A DNA stretch of 5,439 bases, taken from the NCBI GenBank assembly GCA_903829855.1, contig CAIKRN010000233.1:1-5439 (forward strand), written 5' to 3'. The DNA is from an uncultured Opitutia bacterium. GTDB taxonomy: Bacteria; Verrucomicrobiota; Verrucomicrobiia; Opitutales; UBA953. The translations under genes were made by a program, and so were the position numbers. Every line of letters begins with the position of its first letter. The first letter of the stretch is position 1. The notes under the pieces were generated by a model that searched no databases, was not told the DNA's origin, and was given only the letters and a program-made list of their open reading frames with translations. This document shows, piece by piece, positions 1 to 5,439 of this stretch.

Positions 1-1
1 C

Positions 2-1183
2 AAGGTGGCTCCCTCCGTCTGGATTTCCACGGGCTGCTGGATGCCCACGGAAGGCGATTCATCTAACCAATTCCTCTCCGTGCTCACTTATGACGGCGAC
101 GACCTGACTCGCGTCGGTCTCGATAAGTTCACCCCTTCGAGGGGATTTTTTGGTCTCGGTGCGCATGTCGCCCAGACCAAGCACCCAATCGCTTCCGTGG
201 CCAAGCCGCTTACCTGGGTCGCCTCTGGTAACCAATTCTTTGCCTCGATCCTGCATCCTGACGCCGCCAGTCGCGGCGCCCGCACGGAAGTCGTTGTCCT
301 TCCGGTGAGTTTCGATGCGACCAAGCGGAGTATGCAGGCGTTTGCCTCCTGGGAGACGCCCGCTGACAAGGACGGGGTCAGGACGATGGAAGGTAGTTTC
401 TTTGTCGGTCCGAAGGAGTACTCCCGCGTCTCCGCCTTGCCTGACGGGCAGGTGGCCGTGTTGCAGTTCTCCAAGTTGCTCGGATTTATTTCTTTCGGGG
501 CCATTTGCAAGGCGCTGCTCGCCATCCTCGGGGGGGTGCATTGGCTGCTCGCCTGGAGTGGTGCCTGGTCTTGGGGTTGGGCCATCGTGCTACTGACCTG
601 CCTGCTCAAGCTCCTCACCTGGCCGCTCACGGCCGTACAGCAGAAGGCCGCCAAGAAGATGCAGAAATTTGCGAAGCCGATGCAGGACATCCGCGAGAAA
701 CACAAAGACAACCCGGAGAAGCTGCAGAAGGAACTCATGCAGCTCTATAAGGATAATCAGATTAATCCTCTCGCCGGCTGTCTACCGATTCTCATCCAGA
801 TGCCGATTTTCTTCGGCCTTTACACTGCTTTCCAGACGACCGTCGAGCTGCGCCTGCATTCATTCCTTTGGATCACGGATCTTTCGGCGCCTGACACCAT
901 TGCCCACATCGGTAGCTTCCCCGTGAACCTACTGCCGATTCTCATGGGCCTCTCCATGTGGCAATCGATGCGCATGACCCCGAATCCCTCGGCGGACGGC
1001 TCGCAGAAGACGATCTTCTTGATGATGACGTTGATGTTCCCAGTCATCTGTTACCCGATGCCTGCCGCCCTGACGCTCTACATGACGATTCAGAACCTAT
1101 TGACGATTCTGCAGACCTGGCTTACCAAGGATGAGGCGATTGAAGTGATTCTCCCGTCTACGGCCAAGAAGGCCAAACGTTGA
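2..1183 (+). CDS. yidC: Membrane protein insertase YidC (Oxa1 family), 5'-truncated
   Basis: YidC inserts and folds inner-membrane proteins, alone or with SecYEG. The reading frame is open to the left edge, so the GTG at position 5 is internal and the N-terminal membrane anchor and most of the periplasmic domain are missing. Counting that GTG as residue 1, residues 1-150 are the end of the periplasmic beta-rich domain, with the recognisable stretches NQFFASILHP (76-85) and FVGPKEY (133-139). The conserved Oxa1 core follows: membrane segments near 158-182 and 190-208, a charged cytoplasmic helical hairpin near 212-250, the motif NPLAGCLPILIQMPIFFGLY (254-273), and further membrane segments near 304-320 and 336-372. 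This closely parallels E. coli YidC. The groove position held by Arg366 in E. coli appears to be Lys202 here, still basic and, as I recall, common in other phyla. The C-terminus is a short basic tail (STAKKAKR). yebC follows after 21 bases, suggesting cotranscription. Identification is secure; the true start is not visible. Confidence 0.96.
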   Translation, partial: KVAPSVWISTGCWMPTEGDSSNQFLSVLTYDGDDLTRVGLDKFTPSRGFFGLGAHVAQTKHPIASVAKPLTWVASGNQFFASILHPDAASRGARTEVVVLPVSFDATKRSMQAFASWETPADKDGVRTMEGSFFVGPKEYSRVSALPDGQVAVLQFSKLLGFISFGAICKALLAILGGVHWLLAWSGAWSWGWAIVLLTCLLKLLTWPLTAVQQKAAKKMQKFAKPMQDIREKHKDNPEKLQKELMQLYKDNQINPLAGCLPILIQMPIFFGLYTAFQTTVELRLHSFLWITDLSAPDTIAHIGSFPVNLLPILMGLSMWQSMRMTPNPSADGSQKTIFLMMTLMFPVICYPMPAALTLYMTIQNLLTILQTWLTKDEAIEVILPSTAKKAKR

Positions 1184-1204
1184 TTTTTAACCCACCCCCA
1201 CCCC

Positions 1205-1945
1205 ATGTCTGGTCATAGTAAATGGCACACGACCAAGCGGCATAAGGCCGTGATCGATGCGAAGCGCGGCAAGATCTTCTCCGTGCTCGCCAAAGAAATC
1301 TCACTCGCGGCACGTGCCGGCGGCGGAAGCCCGGAGTCCAACGTACGCCTGCGTACGCTCATGGACAAGGCGCGCGCAGCCAACATGCCTTCCGACAACA
1401 TCAAGCGAGCGGTGCAGAAGGGGACGGGCGAAATCCCTGGCGTGACCTACGAAGAGATTGTCTACGAAGGCTACGCCCCCGGTGGAGTTGGCCTCATTAT
1501 TGAGGTCACCACCGATAATAAGAACCGGGCAGCCGCCGAGGTCCGCCAGGCTTTCAATGACAACGGCGGCAACATGGCCCAGACCGGCGCCGTCTCGCAC
1601 AGCTTCCTTAAGAAGGGTCAGTTCCTCATTGGCGCCTCCCAAATCGGTGAAGACGCCCTTATGGAGTTGGTCCTAGAGGCCGGTGCTGAAGACGTCGTGA
1701 ACAACGGCGACCATTTTGAAGTGCTTTCGCCGATTGCGGCGTTCGATGCGATTTCCAAGGCTTTGCAGGAGAAGTCCGTGAAGCCCGAGTCGGCTGAGCT
1801 TGCCTATGTCTCGAGCCTACCGGTGCCAGTTTCCGATGCCGCGATTGCCAAGCAAGTGCTGGAATTGATTGATGCGCTCGAGTCGCTTGATGACGTGAAG
1901 GCGGTGCACGGCAATCAGGAGATTGACGAGAAATTGATGGGCTGA
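1205..1945 (+). CDS. yebC: YebC/PmpR/TACO1-family protein
   Basis: This 246-residue protein has the usual YebC length. The family was first described as DNA-binding regulators (PmpR); bacterial YebC and mitochondrial TACO1 have more recently been implicated in translation, including relief of stalling at proline-rich stretches. The N-terminal signature is clear: MSGHSKW (1-7), then DAKRGKIFS (18-26) in the helical domain. Other conserved elements are NVRLRTLMDKARAANMPSDN (46-65), YEGYAPGGVG (87-96), TTDNKNRAAAEVR (102-114), NGGNMAQTGAVSHSF (120-134) and an acidic C-terminal part with LDDVKAVHGN (228-237). The ATG start is fixed by the universal MxGHSKW terminus. No Shine-Dalgarno site is visible: the 21-base gap from yidC is C-rich and contains no G at all. 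It is probably the second gene of a yidC-yebC unit. The family assignment is secure; a specific role here is inferred only from homology. Confidence 0.97.
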   Translation: MSGHSKWHTTKRHKAVIDAKRGKIFSVLAKEISLAARAGGGSPESNVRLRTLMDKARAANMPSDNIKRAVQKGTGEIPGVTYEEIVYEGYAPGGVGLIIEVTTDNKNRAAAEVRQAFNDNGGNMAQTGAVSHSFLKKGQFLIGASQIGEDALMELVLEAGAEDVVNNGDHFEVLSPIAAFDAISKALQEKSVKPESAELAYVSSLPVPVSDAAIAKQVLELIDALESLDDVKAVHGNQEIDEKLMG

Positions 1946-1987
1946 GGAGTTCTCCGCACTCAATTGACTTCTCCCTGCGACGGTTGT

Positions 1988-2004
1988 CGTCCACACTGTG
2001 GACG
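1988..2004. repeat. 17-base inverted repeat at the start of the Nudix gene
   Basis: CGTCCACA and TGTGGACG are perfect 8-base arms around a single central C. In RNA it could form a 7-bp stem with a 3-base loop (ACT). It contains the GTG at 1998 and ends on the first base of the GTG at 2004. There is no T-run after it, so it is not a standard Rho-independent terminator. A weaker 4-bp hairpin (CGAC-GGTT-GTCG) at 1978-1989 abuts and overlaps it by two bases. It could be an operator for a dimeric regulator, an RNA hairpin controlling access to the start, or chance. The repeat is seen directly; its function is unknown. Confidence 0.55.
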
Positions 2005-2498
2005 TGGCCTCGCCGTCTCGCAGATTCAGTCATGACGCCTCAGGGGTGCGCACGGCCGCCCGCGCGGTGATTCTCCGGGATGGTGATATTCTCGCGGTGC
2101 GGATTCGCACGGACGAAGGGGAGTTCCTTGTCTTGCCTGGCGGAGGGCAGAACCACGGGGAAACCTTGGAGGCCACGGTGGCCCGAGAGGTCTTGGAAGA
2201 ACTCGGGCTCAGGGTGACCCCGAAGGCGTTGCTCTATGTCCGGGAGTATGTCGGCAAGAATCATGGTATGCATCGAATCCACGGCCACTTCCACCAGGTG
2301 GAGGCGGTCTTCCATTGTGAGTGCACGGACTTCTCGCCCATCGGGGAGGGGCGGGAGCGAGATCGCCGACAGGTCGGCTTTGAGTGGCTCCCCTTGGCCC
2401 GGCTGGCGGATTATCCGCTTTCACCCCAAGGGCTGGGCTTAATTATTCCCAAGGCCTTGCAAAGCGGCGCCGCCACCTATCTGGGCGACATTCATTGA
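1998..2498 (+). CDS. Nudix hydrolase, substrate unknown
   Basis: Nudix enzymes hydrolyse nucleoside diphosphates linked to another group, using a metal-binding Nudix box. With GTG 1998 as residue 1, a perfect Nudix box (G-x5-E-x7-R-E-U-x-E-E-x-G-U) occupies residues 49-71, including the R63-E64 pair and E67-E68. Downstream, VREYVGKNH followed by H-Q-V-E resembles a common subgroup of small bacterial Nudix proteins carrying an REYxGKNH signature; I cannot name its substrate. At 166 residues (or 150) it is single-domain, cytoplasmic and lacks a signal peptide. The start is uncertain. No in-frame ATG exists, because an in-frame stop lies at 1965-1967. In-frame GTG codons are at 1998, 2004 and 2046, none with a good ribosome site. 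GTG 2046 would begin right at the conserved first strand (VRTAARAVIL) and may be the true start. The gene lies 52 bases after yebC with no obvious terminator between them. Confidence 0.88.
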   Translation: MDVASPSRRFSHDASGVRTAARAVILRDGDILAVRIRTDEGEFLVLPGGGQNHGETLEATVAREVLEELGLRVTPKALLYVREYVGKNHGMHRIHGHFHQVEAVFHCECTDFSPIGEGRERDRRQVGFEWLPLARLADYPLSPQGLGLIIPKALQSGAATYLGDIH

Positions 2499-2547
2499 AG
2501 GCTTGCCAGCCGGCCCTCGCCTCCCTTTGTTCACCTTCCCTTTTATT

Positions 2548-2624
2548 GGGGTTATAGCTCAGTTGGTTAGAGCGCCTGATTGACATTCAGGAGGTCGATG
2601 GTTCAAGTCCATCTAACCCCACCA
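2548..2624 (+). tRNA. tRNA-Val, anticodon GAC
   Basis: A full 77-base cloverleaf can be folded by eye. The acceptor stem GGGGTTA pairs with TAACCCC (2614-2620). The D-arm is GCTC/GAGC with loop AGTTGGTTA. The anticodon stem CCTGA/TCAGG encloses the loop TTGACAT, with anticodon GAC at 2582-2584. The variable loop is AGGTC, and the T-arm is GATGG/CCATC with loop TTCAAGT. A discriminator A at 2621 is followed by encoded CCA at 2622-2624. Anticodon GAC reads the valine codons GUC and GUU. All stems are perfectly paired, so the gene looks functional. It starts 49 bases after the Nudix gene and a terminator hairpin begins six bases after its end. No clear promoter of its own was recognised. Confidence 0.97.
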
Positions 2625-2630
2625 CTTCGA

Positions 2631-2668
2631 AGCCCCGGTCTGGAAACCCCAGCCCGGGGCTCTTTGTT
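2631..2668 (+). terminator. Rho-independent terminator after tRNA-Val
   Basis: AGCCCCGG (2631-2638) pairs perfectly with CCGGGGCT (2654-2661). One T/C mismatch is followed by an inner stem CTGG/CCAG (2640-2643 with 2649-2652) around a short A-rich loop, giving a 12-bp interrupted hairpin. A modest T-rich tail (TCTTTGTT) follows. It probably ends transcripts carrying the tRNA, and possibly the whole yidC-yebC-Nudix-tRNA run, before eno. Confidence 0.8.
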
Positions 2669-2764
2669 GGTCGGGTTTCAAGCGGGGGAATGCCGTCTGG
2701 GCGCACCTTTTTTCTCGCTCATACCCGCCCCTTGTCCCTACCCCTATGGTCTTCATTTTCCATC

Positions 2765-4096
2765 ATGAGCAGCACCCAAATCGTTGATATCAAAGCCCGC
2801 GAGATTCTCGACTCCCGCGGCAATCCCACCATCGAAGTCGATGTCGTCCTCGCCTCCGGCGTGATTGGCCGCGCGGCCGTCCCTTCGGGCGCCTCCACCG
2901 GCACCTACGAAGCCCACGAACTCCGCGATAGCGACGTGAGCCCGAAGTCCTTCGCCAAGGGTATCGACCCGAAGAAGCGCTACAACGGCAAGGGCGTCCT
3001 CAAGGCCGTGGAAAACGTTAACGAAGAAATCGCCTCGCTCCTCGTCGGCCAAGATGCCCAGGACCAAATCGGCATCGACACCGCGATGATCGGCCTCGAT
3101 GGCACGAAGAACAAGAGCAAGCTCGGTGCCAACGCCATCCTCGGCGTTTCCATGGCCGCCGCCCACGCTTCGGCCAAGGCCCTCGGCCAGCCCCTTTACC
3201 GCTACATCGGCGGACCGAACGCCAAGGTACTCCCGATTCCGCTCATGAACATCATGAACGGTGGTGCGCACTCTGACGCCCCAGTCGACATCCAGGAATT
3301 CATGATCGTCCCGAAGGGTGCCAAGTCCTTCAGCGAAGCCCTTCGCATGGGTACCGAAATCTTCCACGCCCTCAAGAAGGTGCTGAAGGCCCAAGGTCTC
3401 TCCACCTCCGTCGGTGACGAGGGTGGTTTCGCTCCTAAGGTCGCTTCCAACGAAGCTGCCCTCGAGGCCATCGCCGCCGCCGTGAAGGCCTCCGGCTACA
3501 AGCTCGGCAAGGAAGTCTTCCTCGCCCTCGACGTCGCTGCTTCCGAGTTCTTCGACGAGAAGACCGGCAAGTACACCTTCCACAAGTCCGACAAGTCCCA
3601 GCGCAACTCCGATCAGATGATCAAGTTCTACCAGGACCTGCAGAAGCGCTATCCGATCGTTTCGATCGAAGACGGGTTCTCTGAGGCTGACTGGACCGGC
3701 TGGAAGAAGGCCACCGACGCCATGGGCGCCAATACCCAGCTCGTCGGCGACGATCTCTTCGTCACTAACACCGAGTTCCTCTCCCGCGGTATCAAGACCA
3801 AGACTGCCAACTCGATCCTCGTGAAGGTGAACCAGATTGGGTCCCTCACCGAGACCTTCGATGCGGTCTCGATGGCTCAGCGCGCCGGTTACTCTGCGAT
3901 CATCTCTCACCGCTCCGGCGAAACCGAAGATGCGACGATCGCGGACATCGCCGTCGGCCTCAACGCTGGCCAGATCAAGACTGGCTCGCTCTGCCGCTCT
4001 GACCGCGTCGCGAAGTATAACCAGCTCCTCCGCATTGAAGGCGAGCTCGGCAATCGCGCCATCTACGCTGGCAATACCTGCACCTGGGGCGAATAA
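2765..4096 (+). CDS. eno: Enolase (phosphopyruvate hydratase)
   Basis: Enolase interconverts 2-phosphoglycerate and phosphoenolpyruvate in cytoplasmic glycolysis and gluconeogenesis. The 443-residue protein is complete. Visible key elements are the start-proximal REILDSRGNPT (12-22), catalytic loop SGAST (41-45), H169 and E178 in the GGAHSDAPVDIQEF stretch, E219 in VGDEGG, metal ligands D256, E302 and the D329/D330 pair, the signature ILVKVNQIGSLTET with K354 (351-364), SHRSGETED (381-389) and K405 in GQIKTG. All expected active-site residues are present. ATG 2765 is chosen because homologues begin just before IVDIKAREILDSRGNP; an in-frame ATG at 2690 would add 25 unrelated residues, though it follows a purine-rich GCGGGGGA. 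No Shine-Dalgarno site precedes 2765. Codon use is strongly biased (17 of 29 Val codons are GTC; Lys is almost always AAG), as expected for high expression. Residues about 57-71 hold an insertion relative to E. coli enolase. Confidence 0.98.
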   Translation: MSSTQIVDIKAREILDSRGNPTIEVDVVLASGVIGRAAVPSGASTGTYEAHELRDSDVSPKSFAKGIDPKKRYNGKGVLKAVENVNEEIASLLVGQDAQDQIGIDTAMIGLDGTKNKSKLGANAILGVSMAAAHASAKALGQPLYRYIGGPNAKVLPIPLMNIMNGGAHSDAPVDIQEFMIVPKGAKSFSEALRMGTEIFHALKKVLKAQGLSTSVGDEGGFAPKVASNEAALEAIAAAVKASGYKLGKEVFLALDVAASEFFDEKTGKYTFHKSDKSQRNSDQMIKFYQDLQKRYPIVSIEDGFSEADWTGWKKATDAMGANTQLVGDDLFVTNTEFLSRGIKTKTANSILVKVNQIGSLTETFDAVSMAQRAGYSAIISHRSGETEDATIADIAVGLNAGQIKTGSLCRSDRVAKYNQLLRIEGELGNRAIYAGNTCTWGE

Positions 4097-4115
4097 GCCT
4101 TGCGGTGCGTGAAGC

Positions 4116-4146
4116 AAAAGGGCCGCCCAGATGGGCGGCCCTTTTT
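4116..4146. terminator. Bidirectional Rho-independent terminator between convergent genes
   Basis: GGGCCGCCC (4120-4128) and GGGCGGCCC (4133-4141) form a perfect 9-bp GC stem with the 4-base loop AGAT. It is flanked by AAAA on the left (4116-4119) and TTTTT on the right (4142-4146), so the stem can extend by A-T pairs. Read on the + strand it ends eno, 19 bases after its stop. Read on the - strand it presents a TTTT tail and lies 17 bases past the stop of the hydrolase gene, so it can serve both. Confidence 0.93.
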
Positions 4147-4163
4147 ATTGACTGAACGGGAAC

Positions 4164-5438
4164 TTAGTTGGATTCGAGGCCCGCCGTGTTAACGGCAATG
4201 ATCTTGTACTTCGAGCCAGCCTTGGCGCCCTTATCGACGAAGCGCATCTGAGTCAGGGGTTGCAGGGGCGTGTCGCCGTAGCTCATGCCTTGGAAGAGCG
4301 GCTTACCGAACGTATTCTTCGGGGTCTCGGGCACACGCCCGACGGTCTGCCCGTCCTTTTGTACGATGAACTGGCGGATGCCGCTTTCGAAGTCCGCATG
4401 CGCATCCCAGGTCACTTCAACGCCATCCGCCGTGGCCTTAGAGGCAACGTTGAACGGTGCGGGCGGGGGCGTGGTGTCGGCGGTGGAGCCGGTCTTCACG
4501 TATTCCGTCCAGGCCTTGGCATAGGTTGCATTGGGCAGCCAGTTGGCTTCAGCCTTATCTCCGCTATATTCTCCGGCGGGCTTGGCTTCATTGCCGAGCA
4601 GAGGGGACATCCAGCCTTTCGACTGGTCGATTTTGCGGAGTTTGTTGCCTGAGGCGGGCAGGCGAAGTTCTAGACAGGCATCAAAGAAGGCGATGGAAGC
4701 GTAGCGCTGGTCGCCGGTCTGGTGTCCGGTGAGAGGGTCTGGTGCGAAGCCGATCGGTGCACCCTTTGCCCGGTAGGCCTTAAACATCGCAAGGTTGTCA
4801 ACCCATGCTCCGTTAAAGCGCTTGTCGCCATTTTCTTTGACGCCCGGATTGGCCATCATCGGGATTTCGTAGGCTTCGGGAGGGAGGACTACTTCGGCAA
4901 TGGCGCGAGCCTTCGTGGGGTCGGTGGGTTTTTGCCAAGCAGCGTAGGCCGTGCCGGAACGGAACCAGATGGCGACAATGCGCTCAGGATAATTGGCCTG
5001 CATGATGCTGGCCCAGAAGCCGCCGCCGCTGTGGCCCCAAAGGCACCACGGGGCCGACGCGATTTCGGCGTGGCCGGTTTGCTTGGCGAGATCGGTCAAC
5101 GCTTGGAGGTAGACTTTATCCGAACCATTGCGCGGATCGCACCACATGCGGCAGTTCGCTTTATCGGGCTCTTGGACCACGGGGCCGAGAAGGGCGCAGT
5201 CCCACTTGCGGGCGAGTGCCTGCCAGTGGAGGTCATCGGCGACGGTGACGGCACCTTTATTTGAGCCGAGGCCACAGCCGTGCTGGTGCACGATGACGCC
5301 GCGGACGGTCTTCACGCCTTCGGGTAGCCAGAGATTGTAGGTCGAGGCGAAGATGAGTTCGCCGGGTTTGTCCGACGCCGGGTAGCTGACGGAGTATTTG
5401 GCGCCGTCGGCCAGAGCGGCCAAGGGCAGGAGGAGCAG
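4164..5438 (-). CDS. Exported alpha/beta hydrolase with C-terminal FN3-like domain, 5'-truncated
   Basis: This is probably a secreted or periplasmic esterase-type hydrolase; its substrate is unknown. The frame stays open to the right edge and reads LLLLPLAALA before DGAKYS, the end of a signal peptide with a likely cut after ALA, so the real start lies outside the window. Numbering from the Leu at 5421-5423, residues about 40-256 form an alpha/beta-hydrolase core. HQHGCG (46-51) is a likely oxyanion-hole strand, GHSGGG (130-135) is the nucleophile elbow with Ser132, and GHQTGD (233-238) likely carries the catalytic His234. The acid is uncertain (Glu197 and Asp200 are candidates). Cysteines at 76, 91, 95 and 127 could form disulfides. 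A connector (about 257-316) leads to the DTTPPPAP linker and a fibronectin type III-like domain (about 323-419) with VEVTWD, FESGIRQF and AGSKYKIIAVNTAGLES. The gene converges on eno. No polysaccharide-utilisation neighbour is visible. Fold and export are well supported; the specific activity is not. Confidence 0.85.
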   Translation of the reverse strand: MLLLPLAALADGAKYSVSYPASDKPGELIFASTYNLWLPEGVKTVRGVIVHQHGCGLGSNKGAVTVADDLHWQALARKWDCALLGPVVQEPDKANCRMWCDPRNGSDKVYLQALTDLAKQTGHAEIASAPWCLWGHSGGGFWASIMQANYPERIVAIWFRSGTAYAAWQKPTDPTKARAIAEVVLPPEAYEIPMMANPGVKENGDKRFNGAWVDNLAMFKAYRAKGAPIGFAPDPLTGHQTGDQRYASIAFFDACLELRLPASGNKLRKIDQSKGWMSPLLGNEAKPAGEYSGDKAEANWLPNATYAKAWTEYVKTGSTADTTPPPAPFNVASKATADGVEVTWDAHADFESGIRQFIVQKDGQTVGRVPETPKNTFGKPLFQGMSYGDTPLQPLTQMRFVDKGAKAGSKYKIIAVNTAGLESN

Positions 5439-5439
5439 G

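Noticed and set aside
59..738. Two overlapping - strand open frames opposite yidC
   Set aside because: The + strand is clearly YidC. The antisense products show no recognisable domain and have the composition expected of shadow frames.
1978..2004. Hairpins after yebC as a Rho-independent terminator
   Set aside because: No run of T follows either hairpin, and the larger one overlaps the possible start of the next gene.
1964..2035. Short TTG-initiated frame of 23 codons with several cysteines before the Nudix gene, a possible leader peptide
   Set aside because: The only SD-like sequence (GAGGAG at 1944-1949) is 14 bases away, too far for a good start, TTG is a weak initiator, and nothing else supports translation.
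2690..2764. Upstream in-frame ATG that would lengthen enolase by 25 residues
   Set aside because: Enolases begin close to the IVDIKAREILDSRGNP stretch. The extension has no resemblance to the family or to a clean targeting signal, despite a purine-rich stretch before ATG 2690.
2625..2764. Possible eno promoter in the tRNA-eno gap
   Set aside because: TTGTTG at 2664 and TTGTCC at 2732 resemble -35 boxes, but no reasonable -10 hexamer lies at the right spacing, so no promoter is annotated.
2753..4117. A 454-codon open frame on the - strand covering all of eno
   Set aside because: Its codons are in register with the enolase codons, so it stays open simply because eno uses no TTA, CTA or TCA codons. 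The predicted protein is a low-complexity G/E/V/D/L-rich shadow, and eno itself is certain.
4722..5264. A 180-codon + strand frame opposite the hydrolase gene
   Set aside because: The - strand frame has a signal peptide, catalytic motifs and a recognised linker and domain; the opposite frame has none and is a GC-driven shadow.

Overview
The window reads as a contiguous piece of bacterial chromosome with ordinary housekeeping content: four genes and a tRNA on the + strand, then a convergent secreted-enzyme gene on the - strand. The genome is GC-rich. The YidC and YebC sequences, the absence of recognisable Shine-Dalgarno sites and the exported hydrolase with a fibronectin-type tail point to the Verrucomicrobiota (Opitutae-like) within the PVC group. 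This placement is an inference from general sequence resemblance, not a computed one.

Layout: (1) 2-1183, the 3' two-thirds or so of yidC, encoding the inner-membrane insertase and cut by the left edge. (2) 1205-1945, yebC, a TACO1-family translation factor/regulator, only 21 bases after yidC. (3) about 1998-2498, a small Nudix hydrolase with a complete Nudix box; its start is uncertain and lies in or just after a 17-base inverted repeat. (4) 2548-2624, tRNA-Val(GAC) with encoded CCA, followed at once by a strong hairpin terminator. (5) 2765-4096, eno (enolase), complete, with a small insertion relative to E. coli enolase. (6) 4116-4146, a bidirectional terminator shared by eno and the convergent gene. 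(7) 4164-5438 (-), an exported alpha/beta hydrolase with a C-terminal fibronectin type III-like domain; its initiator and the start of its signal peptide lie beyond the right edge.

No convincing Rho-independent terminator is visible on the + strand between yidC and the hairpin after the tRNA. yidC, yebC, the Nudix gene and the tRNA could therefore be one transcription unit, with eno separate. No gene-free stretch exceeds 300 bases. The longest is the 140 bases between the tRNA and eno, which holds the terminator and then a pyrimidine-rich leader; no consensus promoter could be recognised in it.

I see no mobile elements, CRISPR arrays or defence genes, and no clearly undescribed system. The points most worth a second look are the inverted repeat at the Nudix start, the Oxa1-family/TACO1-family gene pairing, the enolase insertion, the contrast in valine codon use beside a tRNA-Val gene, and the exported hydrolase of unknown substrate.
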